A DNA stretch of 64,000 nucleotides from Pseudomonadota bacterium (lineage in GTDB: Bacteria; Pseudomonadota; Alphaproteobacteria; Acetobacterales; Acetobacteraceae), in NCBI GenBank assembly GCA_021805565.1, contig JAJZFA010000061.1, positions 1 to 64,000 on the forward strand. The letters run 5' to 3'. The notes under the pieces are model-generated. The model was not told where the DNA came from and did not search any database. It saw only the letters and a program-made list of their open reading frames with translations. Within the stretch, counting starts at the first letter, position 1; every line of letters starts with the position of its first letter. Position numbers and translations under genes: made by a program. Below, piece after piece: positions 48,101 through 57,339 of this stretch.

Positions 48101-48662
48101 GAATGGCGGAACCGTCCCGGTCTCCACGGGACAGCCGGAAAAACAGGGCGACAACCCTCTGTCGCAGCTGACTCCGGCAGAAGCGGACTATGTCGGAAAA
48201 GCCGCCGATATTCTGCGCCCGCTCCTGAAAAACCCATCGGAAGCGCCCAAAGCGGCGGCGGCCATTGTCGCAAGCGTGGAGATGTTCAGCGGCCCGCTGC
48301 CGCACCCGGAGCATCTGGAACGATATGAGACATTAGCCCCGGGCATTGCGCGCGATATCTTCGATATGACAGCCAAGGAGCAAGTGCATCGGCACGCAAT
48401 ACAGCGCCTTGAGATGAGATATCCCTATTTCGGCTGGTTTTCCGGTACGGTGGGATTTTTGGCGTGTATCGGCGCGGCGGTTTATCTGGCGATATTGGGC
48501 AATCGCGACGCGCTGGCGGCAGGAGTACTGGGCGTTCCTGTCGTAGGGGTCGTTGGCTGGTTCATCAATGCTCGGATCAGCCAAACGTTTCAGCCACCGA
48601 GCGAGGTAGAAACATCCCAAAGGGCTGCTGGCAGCGGGACAGCATCCAAAAGGGCGCGCTGA
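48090..48662 (+). CDS. DUF2335 domain membrane protein
   Basis: 190 residues, GTG start. The DUF2335 core is FSGPLPHPEHLERYETLAPG, then IARDIFDMTAKEQVHRHAIQ and a pair of membrane helices (VGFLACIGAAVYLAILGN and AAGVLGVPVVGVVGWFINAR). DUF2335 proteins are small, found mostly in prophages and mobile islands, and are of unknown function. Two helices joined by a short turn after an amphipathic PHPEHLxxYE segment would allow assembly at the inner membrane. Its place beside a restriction system supports an accessory role. Confidence 0.85.
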   Translation: MSDKNGGTVPVSTGQPEKQGDNPLSQLTPAEADYVGKAADILRPLLKNPSEAPKAAAAIVASVEMFSGPLPHPEHLERYETLAPGIARDIFDMTAKEQVHRHAIQRLEMRYPYFGWFSGTVGFLACIGAAVYLAILGNRDALAAGVLGVPVVGVVGWFINARISQTFQPPSEVETSQRAAGSGTASKRAR

Positions 48663-49074
48663 TCGATAAATTCCTAGGCGGAGCCGCGTCGAGAGCAGTA
48701 TCCGCCGCCGCGTGTGTTACACAAAGCCCAATCCGCTGCGGAATCAATCTCAATATCATATTAAAATCTTGCATCGCGGCTATTGAGACGCCCGTTAGAC
48801 GGACAGTCGCGCTTTGGCAGGCCCGCCAGCGCAGCCCCAGAAACCATACGGCAGCACCCCCCACAAATCCAACAGCACCTTCCGTGACGCTCGCTGGCAC
48901 CCGTCGAACGCGGCTGGCAAAACGGCACGATCCACCCTGCCGCGAACCTGCCAGGGCAGCAGCCCCGCATACCTCGCACCAGTGGCACCGCGATTGTGCA
49001 TAGCAACACACCTTGCGAACCGACGATAAGAAGCTAGCTTACGATCAGCACCCTATATGATCGGACTCGCGCTG
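48663..49074. other. Spacer upstream of the efflux operon
   Basis: About 410 bp. I see no gene, tRNA or strong hairpin. A locally AT-rich stretch (48745-48775, ATATCATATTAAAATC) could be a promoter or island edge. No MarR/TetR regulator gene lies here. Confidence 0.4.
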
Positions 49075-50166
49075 ATGTCTCAAGCCACGACCACGTTCCG
49101 AGACGACATTGCCGGCCATCCGGCAACCCGCACACGCAGCCGCAAGAACCTGCTGCGCTGGGGCCTGATGGCCGGCGGCGTCGTGGCGGCCGTCATCGGC
49201 GGCGGCTTCTACTGGCTGTCAAGCGGCCGGTGGGTCGATACCGACGACGCCTACGTCCAGGCCGACAGCATGATGTTGTCCACCGACGTATCGGGCATCG
49301 TCGAAGCCATTCCGGTGCACGAAGGCCAGACCGTGACCAAGGGCCAGGTACTGTTCAGCCTGGACCCGCAAAAATTCCAGATCGCGCTCGACAACGCGCG
49401 GGCAAATCTCGCGCAGGTGCGGCTGAACGTCGAAGCCGCCAAAGCCGACTATCAGGCCGCGTTGCGCGACACCGACGTCAAACGCCAGCAGGTGAACGCC
49501 GATCAGGGCACCTATGACCGCTATGCCGCGCTGGTAAAGACGCACGCCGTGACCCAGCAGGAAACCGACGATGCCCGCTTTAAGCTGGCCGCGGACCAGC
49601 AAGCCGTCAGCGCCTCGCAAAGCCAGGCCCGGGCGCTGTTGGCGAAGCTCGCGGGCAACCCCGACATCGCGATCGAGGACACGCCGTCGTTCAAACAGGC
49701 CCAGGCCCAGGTGTCGGAGGCTGAACGCGAAATGAACCACGCGGTGGTCAAAGCGCCGTACGACGGCGTGGTCACGCGGGTCAACGCATTGCAAATCGGC
49801 ATGTATCTGGGCGCCAGCACCGCGGCGTTCGGTCTGGTCTCCACCGACCGGGTGTGGGTCGAAGCACAGCCCAAGGAAACCCAACTGACCTTCGCCAAAA
49901 ACGGCGATCCGGTCGATGTCAGCTTCGATCTGTATCCCGGACGCACCTGGAAGGGTTCGGTGCAAAGCGTCTCCCCGGCGACCGATCAGAATTTCTCCCT
50001 GCTGCCGGCCGAAAATTCATCGGGTAACTGGGTGAAGGTGGTGCAGCGTATTCCGGTTCGTATCCAGATCGATCGCAAGCCCGGCGATCCGCCGTTGCGC
50101 GCGGGCATGAGCGCGGATATCGACATCGACACCGGTCACGTCCGCACCCTTTCGGACCTGTTCTAG
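49075..50166 (+). CDS. EmrA/HlyD family membrane fusion protein
   Basis: 363 residues from the ATG at 49075; an ATG at 49057 is also possible. A short cytosolic N-terminus, one membrane helix (WGLMAGGVVAAVIGGGFYWL), then VDTDDAYVQADSMMLSTDVS, the lipoyl half-motifs, a long coiled coil (residues about 110-210, rich in AQ/KAD) and the beta-barrel segment VTRVNALQIGMYLGAS. It bridges the inner-membrane pump to an outer-membrane channel. The pump gene follows 10 bp downstream. Confidence 0.93.
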   Translation: MSQATTTFRDDIAGHPATRTRSRKNLLRWGLMAGGVVAAVIGGGFYWLSSGRWVDTDDAYVQADSMMLSTDVSGIVEAIPVHEGQTVTKGQVLFSLDPQKFQIALDNARANLAQVRLNVEAAKADYQAALRDTDVKRQQVNADQGTYDRYAALVKTHAVTQQETDDARFKLAADQQAVSASQSQARALLAKLAGNPDIAIEDTPSFKQAQAQVSEAEREMNHAVVKAPYDGVVTRVNALQIGMYLGASTAAFGLVSTDRVWVEAQPKETQLTFAKNGDPVDVSFDLYPGRTWKGSVQSVSPATDQNFSLLPAENSSGNWVKVVQRIPVRIQIDRKPGDPPLRAGMSADIDIDTGHVRTLSDLF

Positions 50167-50176
50167 GACCAAAACC

Positions 50177-51715
50177 ATGCAGCCCGGACAGGACCAGGTG
50201 GTTCCGCATCGCGCGCTGATTACCGTGTGCGCGATGCTGGCGACGCTGATGCAGTCGCTGGATTCGACGATCGCGAACGTTGCTTTGCCGTATATGCAGG
50301 GCAGCCTGTCCGCGAGTTACGATCAGGTCACCTGGGTTCTGACATCCTACATCACCGCCGCCGCCATCATGACCGCCCCCGTCGGCTGGTTATCCGCTCG
50401 GTTTGGGCTGAAAAACCTCTATCTTATCTCGATGATCGGCTTCACCGTCGCGTCGATGTTGTGCGGCGTCGCGCAATCGCTGCCGGAAATGGTGGTGTTC
50501 CGCCTGTTGCAGGGCGTGTTCGGCGCGGCATTAGTGCCGCTGTCGCAATCGACGATGCTGAACATTTACCCGCCCGCCATGCGCGGATCGGCGATGGCGG
50601 TTTGGGGCATGGGCGTGATGGTCGGGCCGATCCTTGGCCCCACGCTGGGCGGCTATCTGACCGAGATGTATAACTGGCGCTGGGTGTTCTTCGTCAACCT
50701 GCCGTTCGGCGTGCTGGCGACACTCGGCATGGCCGCGTTCCTGCCGAAGACCGAACCGGGCACAGGCATGAAATTCGACTGGATCGGCTTCGGCGTCCTG
50801 GCGCTGGGCATCGGCAGTTTCCAGTTGATGCTGGACCGGGGCGAGACCAAGGACTGGTTCGGCTCGACCGAAATTATCGTCGAGGCGGCCCTGGCGGCGG
50901 TGGGATTCTATCTGTTCATCGTTCACATGTTCACGGCGGAAAAGCCGTTTATTACCCCGCGCGTGTTCCGCGACCGCAACCTGTCCGCGTCCCTGGTGGT
51001 GATGTTCGCGGTCGGGATGGTGTTGTTCGCGGTGTCCGCCTTGCTGGCGCCGTGGCTGCAAAATCTGGCCGGCTATCCGGTGGAAACGGCCGGTTTGGCG
51101 ATGGCGCCGCGCGGTGTCGGCACAATGGCCGCGATGATGATCGCCGGGCGGTTGTCGGATCGCGCGGACCCACGGCTGTTGATGGGTTTCGGCATTCTGG
51201 TGCTGTCGTGGAGCCTGTACCGGATGACGTTCTGGACGCCGGCGGTGTCGGACACGACGATCGTTCTGAATACGATGCTGCAAGGCTGGGGCCTGGGATT
51301 TGTCTTCGTGCCGTTGCAGGTGATCGCCTTCGCGACGGTGGAACCGGCACTGCGAACCGAGGGCACGGCGCTGCTGAGCCTGACGCGGAACGTGGGCAGC
51401 GCGATCGGCATTTCGGTGACCAGTTCGCTGGTGACACAAAATACCCAGATCGTTCACGCAACGTTAGCGGGTTACATTACGCCATTAAACCGAGCGTTTC
51501 AGGGCGCGGCGGCGGCTTTGATGCCGACAACGCCGCACGGTGCGCAAGTGTTGAACGGCATGCTGACACAACAGGCAGAGATTATCGCCTATAATGACGA
51601 CTGGAAGCTGATGATGCTGCTGGCGTTGCCGATGCTGCCGCTATTGTTGCTGATGCGCCGGCCGAATAAGGGCGCCGCGGGTCCAGGGCCGGAACATCCG
51701 GCGGTGATCGACTGA
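50177..51715 (+). CDS. EmrB/QacA (DHA2) family MFS drug exporter
   Basis: 512 residues, about 14 membrane helices. DHA2 motif D1 at LDSTIANVALPYMQGSLSAS, the loop 2-3 motif GWLSARFGLKNLYL and motif C-like WGMGVMVGPILGPTLGGYLT are present. It expels hydrophobic drugs by proton antiport, working with the EmrA-like protein and a TolC-type channel. No outer-membrane channel gene is adjacent. It ends before a bidirectional hairpin. Confidence 0.94.
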   Translation: MQPGQDQVVPHRALITVCAMLATLMQSLDSTIANVALPYMQGSLSASYDQVTWVLTSYITAAAIMTAPVGWLSARFGLKNLYLISMIGFTVASMLCGVAQSLPEMVVFRLLQGVFGAALVPLSQSTMLNIYPPAMRGSAMAVWGMGVMVGPILGPTLGGYLTEMYNWRWVFFVNLPFGVLATLGMAAFLPKTEPGTGMKFDWIGFGVLALGIGSFQLMLDRGETKDWFGSTEIIVEAALAAVGFYLFIVHMFTAEKPFITPRVFRDRNLSASLVVMFAVGMVLFAVSALLAPWLQNLAGYPVETAGLAMAPRGVGTMAAMMIAGRLSDRADPRLLMGFGILVLSWSLYRMTFWTPAVSDTTIVLNTMLQGWGLGFVFVPLQVIAFATVEPALRTEGTALLSLTRNVGSAIGISVTSSLVTQNTQIVHATLAGYITPLNRAFQGAAAALMPTTPHGAQVLNGMLTQQAEIIAYNDDWKLMMLLALPMLPLLLLMRRPNKGAAGPGPEHPAVID

Positions 51716-51740
51716 CAGCATTTCCAACAATGGGCGTTAC

Positions 51741-51776
51741 GTGCGTCATAACCGGGCGGTGCCGGTCATGACGCAC
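51741..51776. terminator. Bidirectional hairpin between emrB-like and TPP-enzyme genes
   Basis: A 15-bp stem with one mismatch (51741-51755 with 51762-51776, GTGCGTCATAACCGG against CCGGTCATGACGCAC) and a 6-nt loop separates two convergent genes. There is no U tract on either side. Likely a shared transcription barrier. Confidence 0.7.
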
Positions 51777-51784
51777 ATCGATAC

Positions 51785-53437
51785 TTATGTGGAATAATCC
51801 GAAAACGCCACGCCGGAGAAACGCGCCCGGTAATCCGTGCGGACGTTGACCAGTGCGACACGGCCCTTGTCCACCTCGGCCTGCGCGCGTTCCAGCGCCG
51901 GGCGGATGTCTTCCACCTTCGTGATGTATTCGCCGTAGCCACCCAGCGCCTCGCAGATTTTGTCGTATCGGGTGTACCCCAGATCCCGGCCGGGTTTTTC
52001 GCGCTTGGGGTCGCCGGTCCAGCCGCCGTTCAGGCTGATCACCACCAGGATAGGAATTTTGTGCCGGATCGCGGTATCCAGTTCCATCGCGTTCAGGCCC
52101 ATCGAACCGTCGCCATGCACCACGATCACCTGCTTATCCGGACAGGCGACTTTCGCGCCGACGCCGAACGGCAGGCCCACACCCATGGTGCCGAACGGAC
52201 CGGAGTTCAAACGATGTCCCGGCGCGAAGGTGGGCATTGTCTGGCGGCCGAAATTCAGCGTCTCCTGCCCATCGACGCACAGGATGGCGTCGCGTTTGGC
52301 GAAGTCCCGCACTGCTTCCAGCATGCGGACGGGGTGGATATCGCCGTCCTCCACCAACTTGTTGGCCCCGGCGGAAGATCGTTTCGCGATCTCTCCATCC
52401 GACAGTTGCTTGCGCCAGCCGGCATAGCGATCCGGGTCGATGCGGCCCTTGACGCCTTGCAGCAACTGACCCAGCACCGCCTTGCAGTCGCCGACGATGG
52501 GGATATCGACGTAACGCGCGGCGGCGCCGATCTCGGCCGGATCGATATCGATACGGGCTATCTTCGCGGACGGCCCGAAGCGCGGCGGACTGGCATGCCC
52601 GATGATATAGTTCATGCGGGTGCCCAGGACGATGATCAGGTCGGCGTCCTTGAACGCGCCGGATCGCATGGACAGGTACGAATACGGGTGATCGTCCGGC
52701 ACCACGCCACGGCCTTGCGGGGTGGTGTAGAACGGGATGCCGGCGGCTTCGACGAACGCTTGCATTTCCGTCCAGGCGCGCGACCAGATAACGCCGGATC
52801 CCGACACGATCAGCGGATTTTTTGCTTCCGCCAGCGCGCCGATCAGCGCATCGACCTGACGCGGGTCGCCCATCGGGCGGCTGTCCAGCATCGGCCGTCC
52901 GGCGAACGACCAATCGACCAGATTTTCGTCGATCTTCTGATACAGCATGTCGCCTGGGCAATCGAGATAGACCGGACCCGGTTTGCCGCTTATCGCCTTT
53001 TGCAGCGCGAAGTTAATTTGTTGCGGAATGCGTTTCAGGTTGATCAGCCGATCGACATATTTGCAGCAGCCGCGCATCAGTTCGACCTGATCGATTTCCT
53101 GAAAGACCTGACGGCCGAACTGCGACAGCGGACTGCTGCCGCCGAGTGCCACCACCGGGCAGCAATCGACCAGCGCATTGGCCATGCCGGTGATCAAATT
53201 CGTTACGCCAGGGCCGGACGCGGCCATGCAGACGGACGGCACCTGTTTAAGGCGGCTATAGGCCTGGCACATGAACGCGGCGGCTTGCTCATGGCGGACA
53301 TCGATCATGCGGATGCCTTCCTTGATGCAGGTGGCTTCCGCCAGCAGCATGGGTCCGCCCATGATGTAGAACAGATCGGCGACACCTTCCTTTTGCAGGC
53401 AGCGGGCGATGATTTCCGAACCGGTGATTTCCGCCAT
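51785..53437 (-). CDS. Thiamine-diphosphate enzyme, oxalyl-CoA decarboxylase/2-hydroxyacyl-CoA lyase-like
   Basis: 550 residues from the ATG at 53437 with AGGGAG upstream. TPP domain marks: EQAAAFMCQAYSRLKQVPSV with the catalytic Glu, GPGVTNLITGMANALVDCCP, and the C-terminal VVHGDGSMGLNAMELDTAI then ISLNGGWTGDPKREKP (GDG...NGGW, the Mg/TPP motif). The usual acetolactate synthase FAD features are weak, and the adjacent CoA-transferase gene suits the oxalyl-CoA decarboxylase/HACL branch. It may split or decarboxylate an acyl-CoA made by its neighbour. Substrate not proven. Confidence 0.82.
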   Translation of the reverse strand: MAEITGSEIIARCLQKEGVADLFYIMGGPMLLAEATCIKEGIRMIDVRHEQAAAFMCQAYSRLKQVPSVCMAASGPGVTNLITGMANALVDCCPVVALGGSSPLSQFGRQVFQEIDQVELMRGCCKYVDRLINLKRIPQQINFALQKAISGKPGPVYLDCPGDMLYQKIDENLVDWSFAGRPMLDSRPMGDPRQVDALIGALAEAKNPLIVSGSGVIWSRAWTEMQAFVEAAGIPFYTTPQGRGVVPDDHPYSYLSMRSGAFKDADLIIVLGTRMNYIIGHASPPRFGPSAKIARIDIDPAEIGAAARYVDIPIVGDCKAVLGQLLQGVKGRIDPDRYAGWRKQLSDGEIAKRSSAGANKLVEDGDIHPVRMLEAVRDFAKRDAILCVDGQETLNFGRQTMPTFAPGHRLNSGPFGTMGVGLPFGVGAKVACPDKQVIVVHGDGSMGLNAMELDTAIRHKIPILVVISLNGGWTGDPKREKPGRDLGYTRYDKICEALGGYGEYITKVEDIRPALERAQAEVDKGRVALVNVRTDYRARFSGVAFSDYST

Positions 53438-53453
53438 GGTTGTTCTCCCTCGA

Positions 53454-54683
53454 TTAGCCAATGATGTGTTCGGCGTGCAGGCCTTTTATGCGGTCCGCGT
53501 CCATTCCAAGCCAGCCGGCCAGGACGTCGCCGGTATCCGCGCCGAGTAATGGGGCGGGTTTCACGGGCGGCGTACTGCCAGAGAAACGAACTGGCCACGC
53601 CACCATTTTGAACGGTCCCACGCCAGGATGATCGATCGTTTGCATGATGCCGCGCTGCTCGAACGTTGGGTCGTTGGTCAGTTCGGCGGTGTCCAGCACC
53701 GCACCGGCCGGGATGCCGGCGGCGCCGATAATCTCCATCGCCTCATGCTTGGTGTGCTCGCGGGTCCACGCGGCCACCATTTCGTTCACTTCCCCGGCGC
53801 GTTCGGCCCGCGCGGCGGGGCTGTCGAAGCGCGGATCGCCGATCAGGTCCGGCCGGCCGATCACCGCCAGCAACCGTCGCCAGTGTTCCGGGTTCGCCCG
53901 CGATGTATAGACATACACATAGTCGTTCGGCCCGCCGCCCTTGCTGGGGAACGTGCCCATCGGCGGGTTGCTGCCGGATACGCTGCCGTCGCCGGCTCGC
54001 GGCGCCGCCTTGCCGGTGCGCGACTGGTAAGAAAAGGCGATCCGCATGTAATGCAGCATGGCATCCTGCATCGCGACTTGCAGATGGTCCCCCTGCCCCG
54101 TCGCCTTGCGCCGGTACAGCGCGCCCAGGATGGAAATCGACAGCAGCATGCCCGTGCCGGTATCGCCCAGCGACGGCCCCGGCTTCAGGGGGCGGCCGTT
54201 CAACTCCCCGGTGGTGCTCATTATGCCGCTACAGGCCTGCGCGATCATATCGAACGCGAGGTTCTTTTCGTAGGGACTGCCTTCGCCGAAGCCCTTGATC
54301 TGGCAGTAGATAATCGAGGGATTCAACGCTCTGATCGCATCGGCGCCAAGACCCAGCCGCTCGATGGCGCCGGGCGCGAAATTTTCGACCATCACGTCGG
54401 CCTTGGCGGCAAGGTCTTTGACCAGTTGCAGTCCTTTGGGGTCTTTCAGATTGACCGTTATGGATTTTTTGTTGGCGTTGAAGTTCAGGAAATACGGATC
54501 GTCCACCCCTGGCTTGCCGCCGAGCGAGCGCCCAGGATCGCCACCCCTGGGGTTTTCGACCTTGACGACCTCGGCGCCCAGCCAGGCGAGCGTCTCGGTG
54601 CAGGACGGTCCCGCCTCGAACTGGGTCATGTCCAGAACGCGCACTCCGGCCAGACAATCGCCGCCAAAACCATTGCTTGTCAT
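53454..54683 (-). CDS. CaiB/BaiF (formyl-CoA transferase-like) CoA-transferase
   Basis: 409 residues from the ATG at 54683. Class III CoA-transferase marks: GVRVLDMTQFEAGPSCTETL, WLGAEVVKVENPRGGDPGR, FNANKKSITVNLKDPKGLQL, and the region NLAFDMIAQACSGIMSTTGE with the catalytic Asp. Frc and related enzymes have the same layout. It is 16 bp upstream of the TPP enzyme gene, an frc-oxc-like pair. By analogy it may load a carboxylate onto CoA for the lyase to process. Confidence 0.92.
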   Translation of the reverse strand: MTSNGFGGDCLAGVRVLDMTQFEAGPSCTETLAWLGAEVVKVENPRGGDPGRSLGGKPGVDDPYFLNFNANKKSITVNLKDPKGLQLVKDLAAKADVMVENFAPGAIERLGLGADAIRALNPSIIYCQIKGFGEGSPYEKNLAFDMIAQACSGIMSTTGELNGRPLKPGPSLGDTGTGMLLSISILGALYRRKATGQGDHLQVAMQDAMLHYMRIAFSYQSRTGKAAPRAGDGSVSGSNPPMGTFPSKGGGPNDYVYVYTSRANPEHWRRLLAVIGRPDLIGDPRFDSPAARAERAGEVNEMVAAWTREHTKHEAMEIIGAAGIPAGAVLDTAELTNDPTFEQRGIMQTIDHPGVGPFKMVAWPVRFSGSTPPVKPAPLLGADTGDVLAGWLGMDADRIKGLHAEHIIG

Positions 54684-54813
54684 GGGCGTGCTTCCCCTTC
54701 CCGGTCTCGTTAAGGGAACGCTAGAGCGAAAATTTTCGTAAGGTAAGCCCCACGGCTGGCAACACAGTCCGGGCGGGCGCATATCCGTTCGGCTATCGAT
54801 AGGTGGAAACAGG

Positions 54814-56838
54814 ATGAAGCGGCTTCTGACGGCGATACTGATGGTGGGCGTCGCGGGTGCCGCGCAGGCGCTGGAAAGCGCGCCCGTCGCCAGCAAGCGG
54901 GCCGTCGCGACGCTGGTGACCGAGACCGACGCGATGCAACCCGGAAAGCCGTTCCGTGTCGCGTTGCGGCTGCGCATGGCGGACGGCTGGCACACATACT
55001 GGAAAAATCCGGGCGATGCCGGTGTGCCGCCGGACCTGACGATCGAACACGTCGCGCAATCGCCGATCGACTGGCCCACGCCCCGCCGCGTCGCCGAGGG
55101 TCCGGTGATGACCTATGCCTACACCGGGGAGGTGCTGCTGCCGGTGACGATCACAGCGGACAGCGGCACAATCGTGGCGCATGCGCAATGGCTGGTATGC
55201 AAGGATGTGTGCGTGCCGGAAGACGGCGAGTTTTCGCTGAACCTGCCGGTTGGCACGCCCGGATTATCGGCTCAGGCGGGCCTGTTCGCGGCGCATGACC
55301 GGGCGGTGCCGCGCACCTCGCCCTGGACGGCGACTGTTTCCCCCGAAGGCACGCTGTTCGTCCGGGGGCCTGAACTGACCCGAACCACGGTGACCGACGC
55401 GTGGTTTATTCCGGACCAACCGGGTTGGATTCAGGACGATGCGGCGCAGCCGTTGTCGGTGCGGGACGGGGGCTTCACGCTGTCGCTCAAGCCCGCCAAA
55501 GGATTCGTGGCGGCCGACGGCTTGTCCGGCGTGTTGTCGGTTCGCGATCGGTCCGGCCAGCAAACCGACACCGTGGTGCGCGCCGGTCCCGGTCCCGCAC
55601 CAACGCCGGCGATACCGCCGCTCGGGCAAATCCTGGTCTTCGCATTTCTGGGCGGGCTGATCCTGAACCTGATGCCCTGCGTGTTCCCGATCCTGGCGAT
55701 GAAAGCGGTCGGACTGGTGCGGCACGCGGGCAATGGCCGCCGCCATGCGGTGGCCTATACCGTCGGCGTTCTGGTCGCATTCATGGCTCTGGCCGGGGCG
55801 CTGCTGGCGACACGAGCGGCCGGGACGGCGGCTGGATGGGGGTTTCAGTTTTCCTCGCCGATGTTCGTCGCCGCGATGGCATGGCTGCTGTTCGCCGTGG
55901 GGCTGAACCTGTCCGGCGTGTTTCAAATCGGTTCCGGGCTGGCCGGAACCGGCAACGGGCTGGCGAACAGGCACGGCATGGCCGGCAGCTTTTTCACCGG
56001 CCTGCTGGCGGTGCTGGTGGCGACCCCTTGCACCGCACCGTTCATGGGTGTGGCGGTTGCCGCCGGATTGGCCGCGCCGCCCGCGATCACGTTGTTGGTG
56101 TTCGCGGCAATGGGTCTCGGTTTGGCGGCGCCATACGCCGCGCTGGCCTCGATTCCCGGACTGGCGCACCTGATGCCCCGGCCCGGCCGGTGGATGGAGG
56201 TGCTGAAGCAGGCGCTGGCATTCCCGATGTACGGCGCGACGGCCTGGCTGATATGGGTAATCAGCCAGGAAGCCGGGCCCGCAGGCGTGCTGAGCACAGC
56301 GGCCGGTGCGGTTCTGGTCGGATTTGCCGCGTGGGCGTTCGGCGCTTCGCAATCGGCGTCCGTGCCGGGCCGGCGGTTCGGACAGACAGCAGCCGTAGTT
56401 TCGGTGCTGGCGGCCATGGCGGTGCTGATCGGCATCGCCGGGGCACCGCTCGGGCGGGCGGACGAGGCCGGCTCAGGCGCCGAGGCGTTCACGCCGCAGC
56501 GGCTGGCAGCGTTACGATCGGCGGGCAAACCGGCGTTCGTGAACATGACAGCGGCGTGGTGCGTGACGTGCCTGGTGAACGAACGGGTGGCGATCGGGAC
56601 GGATCAAGTGCGTTCGGCCTTCGCCGCGGACGGCGTGACCTATCTGAAAGGCGACTGGACACGGCAGGACCCAGCCATCACGGCGTTCCTGCGGCAAAAC
56701 GGGCGAGAGGGTGTGCCATTGTACGTGTTCTTCCCGGCGGCCGGCGGCGAACCGATTGTACTGCCGCAGATACTGACGGAAGGCGCGGTGCTGCGCGTGC
56801 TGCGGGCGTCCTCCGCCGCCGCCGCCGCCGCCGGCTAA
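54814..56838 (+). CDS. DsbD/ScsB-like thiol:disulfide interchange protein
   Basis: 674 residues. A signal peptide and an N-terminal periplasmic DsbD-alpha-like domain with Cys pair VCKDVCVPEDG, eight membrane helices containing NLMPCVFPILAMKAVG and ATPCTAPFMGVAVAAG (the two intramembrane Cys), and a C-terminal thioredoxin domain with AAWCVTCLVNERVAI. Electrons flow from cytosolic thioredoxin through these Cys pairs to periplasmic partners. The large N-terminal domain suggests the ScsB branch (copper/peroxide stress) rather than plain CcdA. It ends in a poly-Ala tail. Confidence 0.92.
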   Translation: MKRLLTAILMVGVAGAAQALESAPVASKRAVATLVTETDAMQPGKPFRVALRLRMADGWHTYWKNPGDAGVPPDLTIEHVAQSPIDWPTPRRVAEGPVMTYAYTGEVLLPVTITADSGTIVAHAQWLVCKDVCVPEDGEFSLNLPVGTPGLSAQAGLFAAHDRAVPRTSPWTATVSPEGTLFVRGPELTRTTVTDAWFIPDQPGWIQDDAAQPLSVRDGGFTLSLKPAKGFVAADGLSGVLSVRDRSGQQTDTVVRAGPGPAPTPAIPPLGQILVFAFLGGLILNLMPCVFPILAMKAVGLVRHAGNGRRHAVAYTVGVLVAFMALAGALLATRAAGTAAGWGFQFSSPMFVAAMAWLLFAVGLNLSGVFQIGSGLAGTGNGLANRHGMAGSFFTGLLAVLVATPCTAPFMGVAVAAGLAAPPAITLLVFAAMGLGLAAPYAALASIPGLAHLMPRPGRWMEVLKQALAFPMYGATAWLIWVISQEAGPAGVLSTAAGAVLVGFAAWAFGASQSASVPGRRFGQTAAVVSVLAAMAVLIGIAGAPLGRADEAGSGAEAFTPQRLAALRSAGKPAFVNMTAAWCVTCLVNERVAIGTDQVRSAFAADGVTYLKGDWTRQDPAITAFLRQNGREGVPLYVFFPAAGGEPIVLPQILTEGAVLRVLRASSAAAAAAG

Positions 56839-56862
56839 TCGCGCCTTACTGATTGGGCGGCG

Positions 56863-57339
56863 TTAAGCCTGAGAAAATTCGCCGGATTTTCCGCCGGCCT
56901 TGTGGGTGACCCGTAGGTCGTCGATCCGCATCGACCGGTCCACCGCCTTGCACATGTCGTACACCGTCAGTGCCGCCACGCTGGCGGCCGTCAGCGCCTC
57001 CATCTCCACCCCGGTCTGTCCGGTGGTGCGCACCGTCGCGGCGATCTCCACCGCGTTTGCCGCCGCGTCGGCCTGTAATTCGACGGTCACGGACGTAATC
57101 GGCAGCGGATGGCACAGCGGAATAAGATCGGCGGTTCGTTTGGCGCCCATGATCCCGGCCAGCCGGGCCACACCCAAAACGTCGCCCTTTTTCGCCGAAC
57201 CTTGCAGGATCATGGCCAGCGTCGCGGGGTCCATGACCACGCGCACCCGAGCCGTCGCGGTGCGGGCCGTTGCCGGCTTGCCGGAAACATCCACCATCGC
57301 CGCATGCCCGGCCGCGTCGAAATGGGTGAACCCGCTCAT
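56863..57339 (-). CDS. moaC: Cyclic pyranopterin monophosphate synthase MoaC
   Basis: 158 residues from the ATG at 57339. Conserved [40 protein letters not shown] and [16 protein letters not shown] hold the active-site His, Glu, Lys and Asp. It makes cPMP for molybdenum cofactor. Alphaproteobacteria often have trpD-trpC-moaC-moeA; here moaC overlaps trpC by 4 bp but moeA is missing, and the convergent DsbD-like gene follows instead. Confidence 0.96.
   Translation of the reverse strand: MSGFTHFDAAGHAAMVDVSGKPATARTATARVRVVMDPATLAMILQGSAKKGDVLGVARLAGIMGAKRTADLIPLCHPLPITSVTVELQADAAANAVEIAATVRTTGQTGVEMEALTAASVAALTVYDMCKAVDRSMRIDDLRVTHKAGGKSGEFSQA

Noticed and set aside
48577-49011. Long minus-strand frame upstream of emrA
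   Set aside because: It overlaps the DUF2335 3' end, has unusual Cys/Arg content and no family match.
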